Of a stretch of 64,000 nucleotides of DNA, positions 51,637-60,686 are shown in pieces. The stretch comes from Qipengyuania flava. Its GTDB lineage: Bacteria; Pseudomonadota; Alphaproteobacteria; Sphingomonadales; Sphingomonadaceae. Where the stretch lies: contig NZ_CP080410.1 in the NCBI RefSeq assembly GCF_019448255.1, positions 1,178,001 through 1,242,000 of the forward strand, read 5' to 3'. A program made the translations under genes and the position numbers. The notes beneath the pieces are model-generated. The model saw nothing but the letters and a program-made list of their open reading frames with translations. It was not told the origin of the DNA and did not search any database. Positions within the stretch are counted from its first letter, which is position 1. Each line of letters begins with the position of its first letter.

Positions 51637-52305
51637 TCAGCTGTGCTTGCGCGTGCGGTACCACTTTGTGAGTACGTATTTCTGCCCGCGGATTACAGGG
51701 GTGCCGGCGTGCAGCGTGCCTTCGTTGGGCAGGCCTTCGGGCGTGGCGTTGTTCCAGATCAGCAGTGCGCCCGGCTTGGGTTCGATCGAGGCGCCGACTT
51801 CGACGAAATGGGTGTGCCCGCCTTCCTCGACCTCGTTTAGGAACGCCATCGCGGTCCAGCAGCGCTGGCCGCCGCGCTTGCGTTCCAGGTTCCAGTATTC
51901 CTGGTCGGTGTAGAACCAGTCGTTGTGCGGCTTGAACTCCTGGCCCGGAAGGTAACGTTGCCCTTGGATGCTCTCGCCCACCTTGCCCGGTAGGCCAAGC
52001 CGGTCGTCGATCCGCCGCGAGATTGCTTTCACGAAAGGATCGTGGGGGTCGAAATTGCCGGAATAGGAGGTGCGGAACTTGGCGATATAGGCGGTTTCGT
52101 GCAGCTCGCTTGGCTGGGCGACCGCGTCGATCATGTCGATCAGGCGCGTGCATTCCGACGGCGTGAGGAAATCGCCGATCGCGTAAATCTCAGCCAGATC
52201 GGTGGGGATCTTGTAGGCTTCCGGATCTGCGTCGAGACGCGCGCGCACCTGCGCGCCGACGCGCTTGAGGGCATCCTGGTCGGGAACGGCGGCGGTCTTC
52301 GTCAT
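51637..52305 (-). CDS. 2OG-Fe(II) oxygenase (prolyl 4-hydroxylase-like)
   Basis: A 222-residue non-heme iron dioxygenase of the P4Hc type. The metal triad is visible: HxD in KPHNDWFYTDQEYW and the distal His in LHAGTPVIRGQKYVLTKWY, where the Lys binds 2-oxoglutarate. KPGALLIWNN lies between. It would hydroxylate a peptide or protein residue; the target is unknown. ATG at 52305 has AGG five bases upstream. It is divergent from the cytochrome b561 gene. Confidence 0.88.
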   Translation of the reverse strand: MTKTAAVPDQDALKRVGAQVRARLDADPEAYKIPTDLAEIYAIGDFLTPSECTRLIDMIDAVAQPSELHETAYIAKFRTSYSGNFDPHDPFVKAISRRIDDRLGLPGKVGESIQGQRYLPGQEFKPHNDWFYTDQEYWNLERKRGGQRCWTAMAFLNEVEEGGHTHFVEVGASIEPKPGALLIWNNATPEGLPNEGTLHAGTPVIRGQKYVLTKWYRTRKHS

Positions 52306-52404
52306 GGCCACCTGTTAGCAAGCGTGCGCCGCGCATCAAGGGACTGGCTTGAAGCAAACGGCCAAAAGGTTAGGCTGCGCCGCATCTTCGGGGAGGAAAG
52401 ACAT

Positions 52405-52962
52405 ATGACTGATGCCGTCCAGCGCCGCTATTCGACCGGCGCCATGTTGTTTCACTGGGTCATCGCGATCGCTGTCATCGTGAACTGGCGTATCGCCGAA
52501 GCGGCCGAGCACACCGACGATATCCCGGAAAAGATCGCCCTGTTCGCCGATCACAAGGCGCTGGGCATAACGATCCTGTTGCTCACGCTGGGCCGGCTCG
52601 CCTGGCGCTGGACGCATCCGGTTCCGCCGCTGCCGAGTGGCCTTGCGGCATGGGAAAAGGCGCTCGCCCGCACGGTCCACACGATCTTCTACGTGCTGCT
52701 GATCGGCCTTCCCATCGGCGGGTGGCTGGCCAATTCGCTCACCGGCCGCGATATCGACTTCTTCGGCCTGTTCACCATCCCCCCGCTTCCGGTGGGATCG
52801 AACGACGATCTCGGCGGGTCGATCTTCGACCTCCACGCACTGGGAGGTGAGATCTTCATCTACCTGATCGGCCTGCACATTCTCGGCGCGCTCAAGCACA
52901 CCTTCATCGACAAGAACGGCGGCATCTTCCGTATGCTGCCCTTTGGCAAGGTGCCGGGCTAA
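52405..52962 (+). CDS. Cytochrome b561 family protein
   Basis: A 185-residue four-helix membrane b-type cytochrome. The heme ligand His residues appear in MLFHWVIAIAVIVNW, LARTVHTIFYVLLIGLPIGGW and LHALGGEIFIYLIGLHILGALKH. Members can act as superoxide:quinone oxidoreductases (CybB). TATATGACT context and a GGGGAGGAAAG ribosome site precede the ATG. It is closed by a strong terminator. Confidence 0.92.
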   Translation: MTDAVQRRYSTGAMLFHWVIAIAVIVNWRIAEAAEHTDDIPEKIALFADHKALGITILLLTLGRLAWRWTHPVPPLPSGLAAWEKALARTVHTIFYVLLIGLPIGGWLANSLTGRDIDFFGLFTIPPLPVGSNDDLGGSIFDLHALGGEIFIYLIGLHILGALKHTFIDKNGGIFRMLPFGKVPG

Positions 52963-52989
52963 GCCGCACCTGCATTGGCGCACACACAA

Positions 52990-53021
52990 AAGGCCCCCGC
53001 CGATCGTTCGGCGGGGGCCTT
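52990..53021 (+). terminator. Rho-independent terminator
   Basis: AAGGCCCCCGCCGA pairs perfectly over 14 bases with TCGGCGGGGGCCTT (52990-53003 and 53008-53021) around a 4-base loop. It lies between the cytochrome b561 gene and the convergent Arg-rich gene and could serve both directions. Confidence 0.8.
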
Positions 53022-53069
53022 CGTGATCCAGCCGGTCCACTCCTGGAAAAGCCCGGCCGGTTCCTTGGA

Positions 53070-54176
53070 TTACCAGAAGAAGTCGTAGATCACGTCGACC
53101 ACTTCTCCGCTGTAGATATCGACCAGCACGACATCGTCATAGTAGCGCACCCAGCGGTAGGGGCCGTAGACGTCGGGCAGACGATAGCGCCAGGGATCGT
53201 TGATCCAGTAACGGCTGCCGAAGAACAGGCTGCCCAGCTGCACGCCGATGCTCAGGCGGCGATAGCGATAGTCGCGATAGGGTGCGTAATACCGGCCGAG
53301 ACGGAAGATATTGCGGTTGTTGTAGCGATATCCGTGCCAGTCATAGCGGCGGTTGTCGCGCCAGCGACGCGTGTCCCAACGGTTGTAATCGTGCCAGCGG
53401 CGGCCGTCGTAATAGCGGGCACGACGCTGATCGCGGCGGTAGTCGCGGCGCGCTTCACGGTAGCCGTCACGGTAGCTGCGCTCGCGGATGCGGCGGTCCT
53501 CGTAACGGTCCCGGCGGCGTTCGGCCCGCTGGCCCTGGCGATAGGCCTGGTTGCGGATCCGGCGATCCTCGCGCGCGTCCCGCCGGCGTTCGTCACGGCG
53601 GCCCTGGCGATAGGCGTCACGGCGGGCTTCCTGCCGGCGCTCTGCGCGGCGCTCCTGGCGCTCGCGGTCGACATAGGTGCGGTTGCGGTCGCCGCGATAG
53701 GTGCGGTTGCGCTCCCGCGCCCGTTCGCGCTGCTGAGCGCGCTGGCGTTCGCGAGCGATGTCCACACGGTTGTCACCGCGCGATTCGGTGCGCTCCCAGT
53801 TGCGGACGCGGCGCTCGCTCTGTGCGCGGCGGAATTCGCGGGCATCGCCGCGATCCATGCGCTGGCGCTGTTCGCGTGCCCACTGCTGCCGGGCATTCTG
53901 GCGGCGCTCGGCCTGACGACGTTCGCCACGGCGTTCCTGGCGGGCCTGCTGGCGTCGGAGCTGCTGCGCCTGGCGCTGCTGGCGCTCGACGCGCTGCTGG
54001 CGGTTCTGGCGCTGCTGGCGTGCTTCACCGCGATCGCCGCGGTCGCGCTGGGCCCGGTCCTGGCGATCCTGGCGGTCGCGCGACTGGGCTTCGGCCTCGG
54101 CGGGCAGGGCGGTGAAGGCCATCGCCGCAGCGAGGGCGCTCATCGCGCTGCCTTTCAATAGCTTGGTTAGTTCCAT
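53070..54176 (-). CDS. Exported Arg/Gln-rich protein with RcnB-like C-terminus
   Basis: A 368-residue exported protein. A signal peptide (about 1-30, ending EAEA) is followed by some 200 residues dominated by Arg, Gln, Asp and Glu in short repeats (RQDRQDR, RRQQAR, RRDRYEDRRIRE), probably a long charged helix. The C-terminal third turns Tyr/Trp-rich and ends like RcnB: YRWVRYYDDVVLVDIYSGEVVDVIYDFFW. RcnB-family proteins are periplasmic; a role in envelope or metal stress is only possible. It is the most repetitive gene in the window. Confidence 0.8.
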   Translation of the reverse strand: MELTKLLKGSAMSALAAAMAFTALPAEAEAQSRDRQDRQDRAQRDRGDRGEARQQRQNRQQRVERQQRQAQQLRRQQARQERRGERRQAERRQNARQQWAREQRQRMDRGDAREFRRAQSERRVRNWERTESRGDNRVDIARERQRAQQRERARERNRTYRGDRNRTYVDRERQERRAERRQEARRDAYRQGRRDERRRDAREDRRIRNQAYRQGQRAERRRDRYEDRRIRERSYRDGYREARRDYRRDQRRARYYDGRRWHDYNRWDTRRWRDNRRYDWHGYRYNNRNIFRLGRYYAPYRDYRYRRLSIGVQLGSLFFGSRYWINDPWRYRLPDVYGPYRWVRYYDDVVLVDIYSGEVVDVIYDFFW

Positions 54177-54363
54177 GGAGCGTGTCCCTTCGTGCTTCTA
54201 AGCGCCGCTCCACCACCTGCGGCTGGTTTCGATGTAGCGGTATGTATCAGAACGGCCTGACGCCAATCTGAACCGGTCTGTCAGGCTTCTGTTAATGTAA
54301 AGGGTCTTGTTTCTGAACAATGAGGCGCTTGGCACCAGGCCGCCGCCTGTGCATTGAGAGCGC

Positions 54364-54933
54364 ATGCACGAGACATTCGAGGCTATCCGCGCCGATGCGC
54401 TTGCCCGCCTGGCCGATGCGGCGGGCAACCGGCGTTCCCCCATGCACACGCCGGTCGTGGCGACGGCGGATGCGGATGCGCGGGTGATGGTTCTGCGCGC
54501 GTTTGATCCTGACGACTGGACCCTGCGCTTCCACACCGATGTACGCGCGCCCAAGGTCGCGGTGATCGAAGCCGATCCGCGGGTTGGCGTTCTTGCCTAT
54601 GACAAGGAGGCCAAGGTCCAGCTGCGCCTGCGCGGGCAGGGGCGCATCCTGCGCGAAGGCTCGGCGGTCGACGAGGCCTGGGAGGCAAGCACGCGCTTTG
54701 CGCGGCGCTGCTATCTGGGGGATGGGCCTGGCGCTGTCTCGCAGAGCCCGACATCGGGATTGCCCGAGGCGTTTGAAGGTGCCGAGCCGGACGAAAGCGA
54801 CCTTGTCCCAGCGCGCGAGAATTTCGCCCTTCTGCGGGTCGAGGTCGACGAGATCGACTGGTTCTGCCTCGCCCACACGGGACACCGCCGGGCGCTGATC
54901 ACGCGCGAAGCGGGCCAGTGGGTCTCGCCCTAG
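54364..54933 (+). CDS. Pyridoxamine 5'-phosphate oxidase-fold protein
   Basis: A 189-residue split-barrel flavin-binding protein resembling PdxH. RSPMHTPVVATADADARVMVLRAFD, then TDVRAPKVAVIEADPRVGVLAYDKEAKVQLRLRGQGRI and ENFALLRVEVDEIDWFCLAHTGHRRALI match the PPOX pattern. Substrate-specific residues cannot be checked by eye, so a general FMN or F420-dependent reductase is as likely as PdxH. The LacI-type sensor gene follows after 91 bases. Confidence 0.82.
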   Translation: MHETFEAIRADALARLADAAGNRRSPMHTPVVATADADARVMVLRAFDPDDWTLRFHTDVRAPKVAVIEADPRVGVLAYDKEAKVQLRLRGQGRILREGSAVDEAWEASTRFARRCYLGDGPGAVSQSPTSGLPEAFEGAEPDESDLVPARENFALLRVEVDEIDWFCLAHTGHRRALITREAGQWVSP

Positions 54934-55024
54934 CCCTCGGTGGAGTAAAATTCGTCAACCAATTCCCGATAGCGTTCACATAGGCGCCGCGGAGCGCTTA
55001 TCGGAAGAGGGAAGGGAGTTTGTC

Positions 55025-55864
55025 GTGGCTGTAGCGACCAAGCTTTTGCTTTTGGCGGACAATCCGGGGCGCGAGTATGTCGCGCGGATCCAGACGGGCG
55101 CGAGTCGCTTTGCGGCGCGTACGAGCTTCGATCTGGCGATGGAGAACGTTTACGACAGCAAGCGCCGGCTCGAAGACATTCTCGCCGACGATACCATTGC
55201 CGGAATAATCCTCACTCCGCCGTTTTCCGACGACCGGCACGCGCTGCTGGCGATCAAGGCGAAGCGGTTGCCCTATATCCGCATTGCGCCGCTGCTCGAT
55301 CCCGATCGCGGGAGCAGCGTGGTGATGGACGAATTCGAGGCCGCCGAGACGGTCGTGAAGGTGATGCTCGAGAAGGGGCACCGCCGGATTGCGCATATGC
55401 GCGGTCCCAGCTCGCACCTTGTCAGTATGCGCCGCTACAACGGGTATACCTCTGCGCTCGGCACCAAGAGCATCAGCGTCGATAAGAACCTGGTCGTGCA
55501 GGGCGATTTCACGCGGGAAACGGCGCGCGAACTTGCTCCTAGGCTCTTTGCCATGCGCCCGACCGCTATCTTCGCCGCCAACGACGCCATGGCGCTCGGT
55601 ATTCTGGACGCGGCGCAAAAGGCCGGACTTTCCGTCCCGGGCAACCTGTCGCTGGTGGGCTATGACGACAATCCGGGTGCAAAGACCTGCCGTCCGGGTC
55701 TCACCACCGTGCGCCAGCCGCTTGGCCGCATGGGTGAAAGCGCGTGCCGCCTCCTGGTCGAACGCGTCAAGAACCCGGCGCTTTGCAACGAGACCGTGAC
55801 CGAACCCTACGCGATCATCGAACGCGGATCGGTCGCGCAGGTGAGCGAAAGCCAGGCTGCCTGA
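55025..55864 (+). CDS. LacI-type sugar-binding sensor without DNA-binding domain
   Basis: A 279-residue type-I periplasmic-binding fold of the LacI regulator kind. IAGIILTPPFSDDRH, GHRRIAHMRGP, RPTAIFAANDAMALGILDAAQKAGLSVPGNLSLVGYDD and TTVRQPLGRMGESACRLLVERV are family signatures. The usual N-terminal helix-turn-helix is missing: the chain starts directly at the sensor domain, and the 91 bases upstream are too short for it. There is no signal peptide, so it is not an ordinary periplasmic receptor. GGAG precedes the GTG by six bases. Convergent with the FKBP gene. Confidence 0.8.
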   Translation: MAVATKLLLLADNPGREYVARIQTGASRFAARTSFDLAMENVYDSKRRLEDILADDTIAGIILTPPFSDDRHALLAIKAKRLPYIRIAPLLDPDRGSSVVMDEFEAAETVVKVMLEKGHRRIAHMRGPSSHLVSMRRYNGYTSALGTKSISVDKNLVVQGDFTRETARELAPRLFAMRPTAIFAANDAMALGILDAAQKAGLSVPGNLSLVGYDDNPGAKTCRPGLTTVRQPLGRMGESACRLLVERVKNPALCNETVTEPYAIIERGSVAQVSESQAA

Positions 55865-55867
55865 GGA

Positions 55868-56305
55868 TCAGGCCGCAGGCTTGATCGCGCGCAGCGTGAT
55901 ATCGAAGGTCAGGTCCTCGCCGGCGAGCGGGTGATTGCCGTCCACTGTGACGGTATCCTCGGTCACTTCGGTAATGTGGAGCATCATCGGGCTACCGTCC
56001 TGCCGCTGGGCCTGCAGGGCCATGCCGGGCTGCGGATCGGGGCCGGGGGGCAGGTCGGAACGCGGGATCTGCTGCACCGCTTCCTCGCGCCGCGGGCCGA
56101 AGGCCTTGTCGCAGGGAATGGCGACGGTCTGTTCGTCGCCCACGTCCATACCCATCAGCGCTTCCTCGATCTGCGGGAAGGTGTTCCCGCTGCCGAGCGT
56201 GATCTCCTGCGGGCCGACCTGAGCGGTGGTGCCGACCTCCTCGCCGTCCCCGCGCTTGAGGACATAGTCGATGGTCACGGTGTCGCCGGTCGTCGGATGG
56301 GTCAT
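55868..56305 (-). CDS. FKBP-type peptidyl-prolyl isomerase, SlyD-like
   Basis: A 145-residue FKBP/SlyD-type isomerase. TVTIDYVLKRGDGEEV and the flap-containing LMGMDVGDEQTVAIPCDKAFGPRREEAVQQIPRSDLP are typical, followed by NHPLAGEDLTFDITLRAI. The His-rich metal tail of E. coli SlyD is absent. MTHPTTGD was chosen as the start; an upstream in-frame start adds a non-homologous basic leader. Probably a folding helper. Confidence 0.92.
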   Translation of the reverse strand: MTHPTTGDTVTIDYVLKRGDGEEVGTTAQVGPQEITLGSGNTFPQIEEALMGMDVGDEQTVAIPCDKAFGPRREEAVQQIPRSDLPPGPDPQPGMALQAQRQDGSPMMLHITEVTEDTVTVDGNHPLAGEDLTFDITLRAIKPAA

Positions 56306-56463
56306 GGAAGTCCTTTTCGGGATGGTTTCGAAAGAGCGGCTCTCGCTCCTCAGGGAACGCGGGCGGGGCCTCGCGCGTCTTGAGGGCAACGTCTCGCAAC
56401 TCGCCAAGCGCGTGTCAATCGAAGCGGGACAGGCCGGTCACGGCGCAAGGGGGAACCGCAGCA

Positions 56464-57567
56464 ATGACAGGATGGAAATTAGCCGGAATCTGGGCCTTGC
56501 GCGCGATTTCCGTGCTCCTTGTGGTGGGTTCGCTCCTCAGCACGACCGAACTCAACCAGTGGTGGATCCGTATCTGGGACTTCCCGCGCATCCAGATCCT
56601 TGCCGGAATGATCCTGTGCCTCATCGCGCTGGCCAAGTTCGATCGCGGGTGGCGGCCCTGGCTGCCGCTGGCGCTCGTGGGTTTTGCGCTGTGGCAGGCC
56701 TACCGCGTCTATCCCTACACCCCGCTCAGCCCGACCGAGGTCGCCCGCGTGGCCGAACAGCAGACCGACCGTACCGGCTGCTTCACCGCGCTCACGCTCA
56801 ACGTCTATCAGGAAAACCGCGAATACGGCCGCACGGTGGACCTTATCCGGCGGATCGATCCCGATATCGTGCTGCTGATGGAGACCGACCAGGCCTGGGC
56901 CGATGCGGTGGCGCCGGCGCTGGCGGTCTATCCCGAGCGGATCGACAGGCCGCTGGACAACACTTACGGCATCATGTTCGCCTCGAAGTTGCCGATGCGC
57001 GATGCCTCGATCCAGGACCTTGCGCAGAAGGACACGCCCTCGGTCCTCGCCACGCTGTCGGTCGGCGGGCACGATTTCCGCATGATCGCGCTGCATCCGC
57101 GCCCGCCCGTTCCCAAGCAGGATACGGAGGAACGCGACGCCGAGATCGTGATGGCCGCCAAGCAATCGCAGTACATGACGCTGCCGGTGCTGGCGATCGG
57201 CGATTTCAACGATGTCGCCTGGTCGGATACGACGCGCCTGTTCAAGGATATCGGCGGCTTCCTCGACCCGCGGCGCGGGCGGGGGACCTACGCCACCTTC
57301 CCGGCCGGCATGGTGTGGCTCGGCTGGCCGCTCGACCACCTGTTCATGACCGAGGAATTCCTCTTCTCCGAAATGCGCGTGGGCGAGAGCGTCGGCTCCG
57401 ACCATCGCCCGGTCATCGCCCGCCTGTGCCTCGACCCGGAGCGGGCGAGGGCGCGCAACGAGGAAGCGGCCGCGCCCGATGAGAGCGACGAGAAAGAAGC
57501 GGGCGAGGTGATGGAGGAATTCGAACAAGACACCGCGAGGGATGCGGTGGAGGGTGAGGCGGGCTAG
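56464..57567 (+). CDS. Membrane-anchored endonuclease/exonuclease/phosphatase family protein
   Basis: A 367-residue EEP-fold protein. Three N-terminal helices (about 8-28, 40-58, 66-82) anchor it, and the catalytic domain shows LTLNVYQENREYG, DIVLLMETDQAW with the metal Glu, GDFNDVAWSDTTR and VGSDHRPVIARL. A Glu-rich tail follows. The catalytic domain should face the periplasm. Family members cut nucleic acids, phospholipids or inositol phosphates; the substrate is unknown. Confidence 0.86.
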   Translation: MTGWKLAGIWALRAISVLLVVGSLLSTTELNQWWIRIWDFPRIQILAGMILCLIALAKFDRGWRPWLPLALVGFALWQAYRVYPYTPLSPTEVARVAEQQTDRTGCFTALTLNVYQENREYGRTVDLIRRIDPDIVLLMETDQAWADAVAPALAVYPERIDRPLDNTYGIMFASKLPMRDASIQDLAQKDTPSVLATLSVGGHDFRMIALHPRPPVPKQDTEERDAEIVMAAKQSQYMTLPVLAIGDFNDVAWSDTTRLFKDIGGFLDPRRGRGTYATFPAGMVWLGWPLDHLFMTEEFLFSEMRVGESVGSDHRPVIARLCLDPERARARNEEAAAPDESDEKEAGEVMEEFEQDTARDAVEGEAG

Positions 57568-57579
57568 GGCTCGGTCAGC

Positions 57580-58740
57580 CTAGTTCCTTGGCGCCCGATG
57601 CAGAACATAGTCGATCGCAAGGCTGCGCAGCTTGTCCGCCCCTTCGCCGCCACGCGTCGTCAGCATAACCACGCCGCGGTCATTTTCCGGCTGGAATACG
57701 TAAAAACCGGCGTACCCGTCCATATCGCCACTATGATAGAAAAGGGGAGTTACCACATCATTCAGGGTGACCTCCTGACGGTTCAGCCCGAAACCGTAGC
57801 TTCGACCTTCCGAAACCGAAATGGCCATGTCCGTAAGGTCGAGTTCCGGAGTATCTTCGTTGCGATAGGCGTTCAGTTGAGCAACCATCAGCGACGAAAG
57901 ATCGGCAGGTGTCGAGAAAATGCCGCTCGCCGCGACCAGCGTCCCCGTATTCCATGGCTGCGTGGCGCGAAATGCATCTTCCTTGCGGTAGGGTGTGGCC
58001 AGAGCTTTCTCGCCCGCTTCGTCCAGATGAACCATCGTGCGGCTCATGCCATACTGATCGGTGACATAAGTGGCGTGGAGGGCATCGAACGACATTCCCG
58101 AAACCCGTTCGGCGATATATCCGAGAAGCGCGTATCCGAGATTTGAATATTCGTAAGTTTCGCCCGGGGTCCCCACCATCTCGGCGATCGCGAGGTCCTT
58201 CAGCAATTTGTCGGAGGTCAGGGGCTCCAAAAGGGGATCATTGCCCTCGCGCGTGATCACCGATGTGTCACGCGGCAAGCCTGAACGGTGTGCGACAAGG
58301 TGCCCCACCGTGCCGCTGCCAAGATTTTCCGATATTCGCGCATCTCTCGTATCAGGCAAATAGTCGAGGATCGGGCGGTCGAGGTCGAGTTTTCCCTCCA
58401 AGACCAGATTGCGAACGATGATCCCGGTCTGGATCTTGGACAGCGATGCTATCTGGAATTGAGTCGTGGGAACCACCGGTTCGCCAGATTGCCTGTCGAC
58501 TACCCCGTGGCTGACGAATTCCTCGACCCCTGCGGAACTGACAAATGCCATGACGAACGCCGGAACATCGTGCGCGATTGCTGCCTCTATCCCGGCTTCG
58601 GCATAGCGGCTGACGGGTACCGGGTGGTCGTCGGATTGTTGCGTTGATGATTCAACCGGCTGGGCGTTGCCAAAAGCGCTTGCGCACAGCACTGCGGCGC
58701 CGCCAGCGAGGGCGGCCTTTCGCAACCATGTCACGCTCAT
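57580..58740 (-). CDS. Low-GC serine hydrolase, beta-lactamase family
   Basis: A 386-residue exported serine hydrolase (PF00144 type). A signal peptide is visible (MSVTWLRKAALAGGAAVLCASAFG). The catalytic SxxK is SLSK in FQIASLSKIQTG, and the YxN motif is YSN in YEYSNLGYALLGY. GC is visibly lower than in its neighbours, with rare-looking codon choices. It starts 1 base after the ettA stop, so it may be translationally coupled despite its foreign composition. Confidence 0.86.
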   Translation of the reverse strand: MSVTWLRKAALAGGAAVLCASAFGNAQPVESSTQQSDDHPVPVSRYAEAGIEAAIAHDVPAFVMAFVSSAGVEEFVSHGVVDRQSGEPVVPTTQFQIASLSKIQTGIIVRNLVLEGKLDLDRPILDYLPDTRDARISENLGSGTVGHLVAHRSGLPRDTSVITREGNDPLLEPLTSDKLLKDLAIAEMVGTPGETYEYSNLGYALLGYIAERVSGMSFDALHATYVTDQYGMSRTMVHLDEAGEKALATPYRKEDAFRATQPWNTGTLVAASGIFSTPADLSSLMVAQLNAYRNEDTPELDLTDMAISVSEGRSYGFGLNRQEVTLNDVVTPLFYHSGDMDGYAGFYVFQPENDRGVVMLTTRGGEGADKLRSLAIDYVLHRAPRN

Positions 58741-58741
58741 G

Positions 58742-60415
58742 TCAGCGCGTCAGCTTCTTGTACTGCAAACGCGTCGGACGATCTGCTGCATCGCCGAGGC
58801 GGCGACGCTTGTCCTCTTCGTAGGCTTCGAAGTTGCCCTCGAACCATTCGACGTGGCTGTCGCCCTCGAAGGCGAGGATGTGCGTGGCCAGGCGGTCGAG
58901 GAAGAAGCGGTCGTGCGAGATGACCACGGCGCAGCCGGCGAAGTTCTCGATCGCCTCTTCCAGCGCACCCAGCGTTTCCACGTCGAGGTCGTTGGTCGGC
59001 TCGTCGAGCAGCAGGACGTTGCCGCCCTCCTTCAGCATCTTGGCCATGTGGACGCGATTGCGTTCACCACCCGAGAGCTTGCCGACATTCTTCTGCTGGT
59101 CCGCGCCCTTGAAGTTGAACGCACCGACATAGGCGCGCGTCGAGGTGTCGTGGCCGTTGACCTTCATGTAATCGAGTCCGTCGGAGATTTCCTCCCACAC
59201 GTTCTTGCTCGGATCGAGGTGGTCGCGGCTCTGGTCGACATAGCCGAGGTGAACGGTCGAGCCGATTTCCACCGTGCCGCTGTCGGGCTCTTCCTTGCCG
59301 GTGAGGATCTTGAACAGCGTGGACTTGCCCGCGCCGTTCGGCCCGATCACGCCGACGATGCCGCCCGGGGGCAGCATGAAGGAGAGGTTTTCGAAGAGCA
59401 GCTTGTCGCCATAGGCCTTGGAGATGTTCTTGGCCTCGATGACCTTGCCGCCGAGCCGCTCGGGCACCTGGATGACGATCTGCGCCTTGCCGGGCTTGCG
59501 GTCGGCCTGCGCCTCTTGCAGCTGTTCGAACTTGCGCACGCGCGCTTTCGACTTGGTCTGGCGCGCGCTCGGCGTCTGCCGGATCCATTCGAGTTCTCGG
59601 CTAAGGGCCTTCTGGCGCCCGCTTTCCTCGCGGCTTTCCTGCTCGAGGCGCTTGGCCTTCTTTTCCAGGTAGGTCGAGTAGTTGCCTTCGTACGGGTAGT
59701 AGGAACCACGGTCGAGCTCGAGGATCCACTCCACCACATTGTCGAGGAAGTAGCGGTCGTGGGTGATCATCAGCACCGCGCCGGCATAGTCCTTGAGGTG
59801 GTTTTCGAGCCACTGGACGCTTTCGGCGTCGAGGTGGTTGGTCGGTTCGTCCAGCAACAGGATCGAAGGCTTCTGGATCAGCAGGCGGGTGAGCGCGACG
59901 CGGCGCTTTTCACCGCCCGACAGGTCGGTGACGGGCCAGTCGCCCGGCGGGCAGCGCAGCGCTTCCATTGCGACTTCGAGCTGGTTGTCGAGCGTCCAGC
60001 CGTCGACCGCGTCGATCTTGTCCTGCAGTTCGGCCATCTCGGTGCTGAGCGCGTCGAAATCGGCGTCTTCCTCGCCCATCTCCATGCCGATCTGGTTGAA
60101 GCGTTCGACCATGTCGGCGATCTCGCGCGCACCGTCCTTGACGTTTTCGAGCACGGTCTTGCTCTCGTCGAGCTCGGGCTCCTGCTCGAGATAGCCGACG
60201 GTGATGTTCTCGCCCGGCCATGCCTCGCCGGTGAAATCGGTGTCGATGCCGGCCATGATCTTGATCAGCGTCGACTTGCCCGCACCGTTCGGGCCCACGA
60301 TGCCGATCTTGGCGCCCTGGTAGAACTGCAGGTTGATGTTGCTGAGCACCGGCTTCTGTGCGCCGGGGAAGGTCTTGGTCATGTCCTTCATGACGAAAGC
60401 GTACTGGGCGGCCAT
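58742..60415 (-). CDS. ettA: Energy-dependent translational throttle ATPase
   Basis: ABC-F ATPase of 557 residues that binds the ribosomal E site and gates early elongation by ATP/ADP ratio. Two Walker A motifs (GPNGAGKSTLIKIM and GPNGAGKSTLFKIL), signature LSGGEKRR and LSGGERNR, and a linker arm rich in Lys/Arg (GRQKALSRELEWIRQTPSARQTKSKARV) are visible. The start MAAQYAFVMKDM is the family start. The low-GC hydrolase follows immediately. Confidence 0.95.
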   Translation of the reverse strand: MAAQYAFVMKDMTKTFPGAQKPVLSNINLQFYQGAKIGIVGPNGAGKSTLIKIMAGIDTDFTGEAWPGENITVGYLEQEPELDESKTVLENVKDGAREIADMVERFNQIGMEMGEEDADFDALSTEMAELQDKIDAVDGWTLDNQLEVAMEALRCPPGDWPVTDLSGGEKRRVALTRLLIQKPSILLLDEPTNHLDAESVQWLENHLKDYAGAVLMITHDRYFLDNVVEWILELDRGSYYPYEGNYSTYLEKKAKRLEQESREESGRQKALSRELEWIRQTPSARQTKSKARVRKFEQLQEAQADRKPGKAQIVIQVPERLGGKVIEAKNISKAYGDKLLFENLSFMLPPGGIVGVIGPNGAGKSTLFKILTGKEEPDSGTVEIGSTVHLGYVDQSRDHLDPSKNVWEEISDGLDYMKVNGHDTSTRAYVGAFNFKGADQQKNVGKLSGGERNRVHMAKMLKEGGNVLLLDEPTNDLDVETLGALEEAIENFAGCAVVISHDRFFLDRLATHILAFEGDSHVEWFEGNFEAYEEDKRRRLGDAADRPTRLQYKKLTR

Positions 60416-60686
60416 CGGGCGTGTGTCCTTCGGGAACGGAAAATGGGGTGGCCGGGCGGATGCGCCCGGAAGGCTTGCGCGCCAGATAGTCGCACGGGGG
60501 CCACGGGGCAAGCGCCGAGGCTGCATGGGCTGATCCGCGAAAATGTGAACGTTCAAGTCCGGCAATCGCATCGGTTTTGGGGGAAAACCTTGGAATTCCG
60601 CGATTTTCCGCTTCAAAAGCAGGCTGAAATTATCGATTGGTTAACTCTCATTGCCTACATCCGGGGCACGAGAATTGGGGCTATTC
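60416..60686. other. Largest gap: divergent intergenic region of ettA and the cyclase
   Basis: The 271 bases between divergent ettA and the diguanylate cyclase gene are the longest gene-free stretch. They are more AT-rich than the surroundings in their second half. An 8-base palindrome GAACGTTC is present. Promoters for both genes must lie here, but no clear box pair was fixed, and no small gene was found. Confidence 0.5.

Noticed and set aside
60549..60556. GAACGTTC as a LexA box
   Set aside because: The alphaproteobacterial LexA site is a direct repeat GTTC-N7-GTTC. This palindrome has no such spacing, so no SOS control is claimed.
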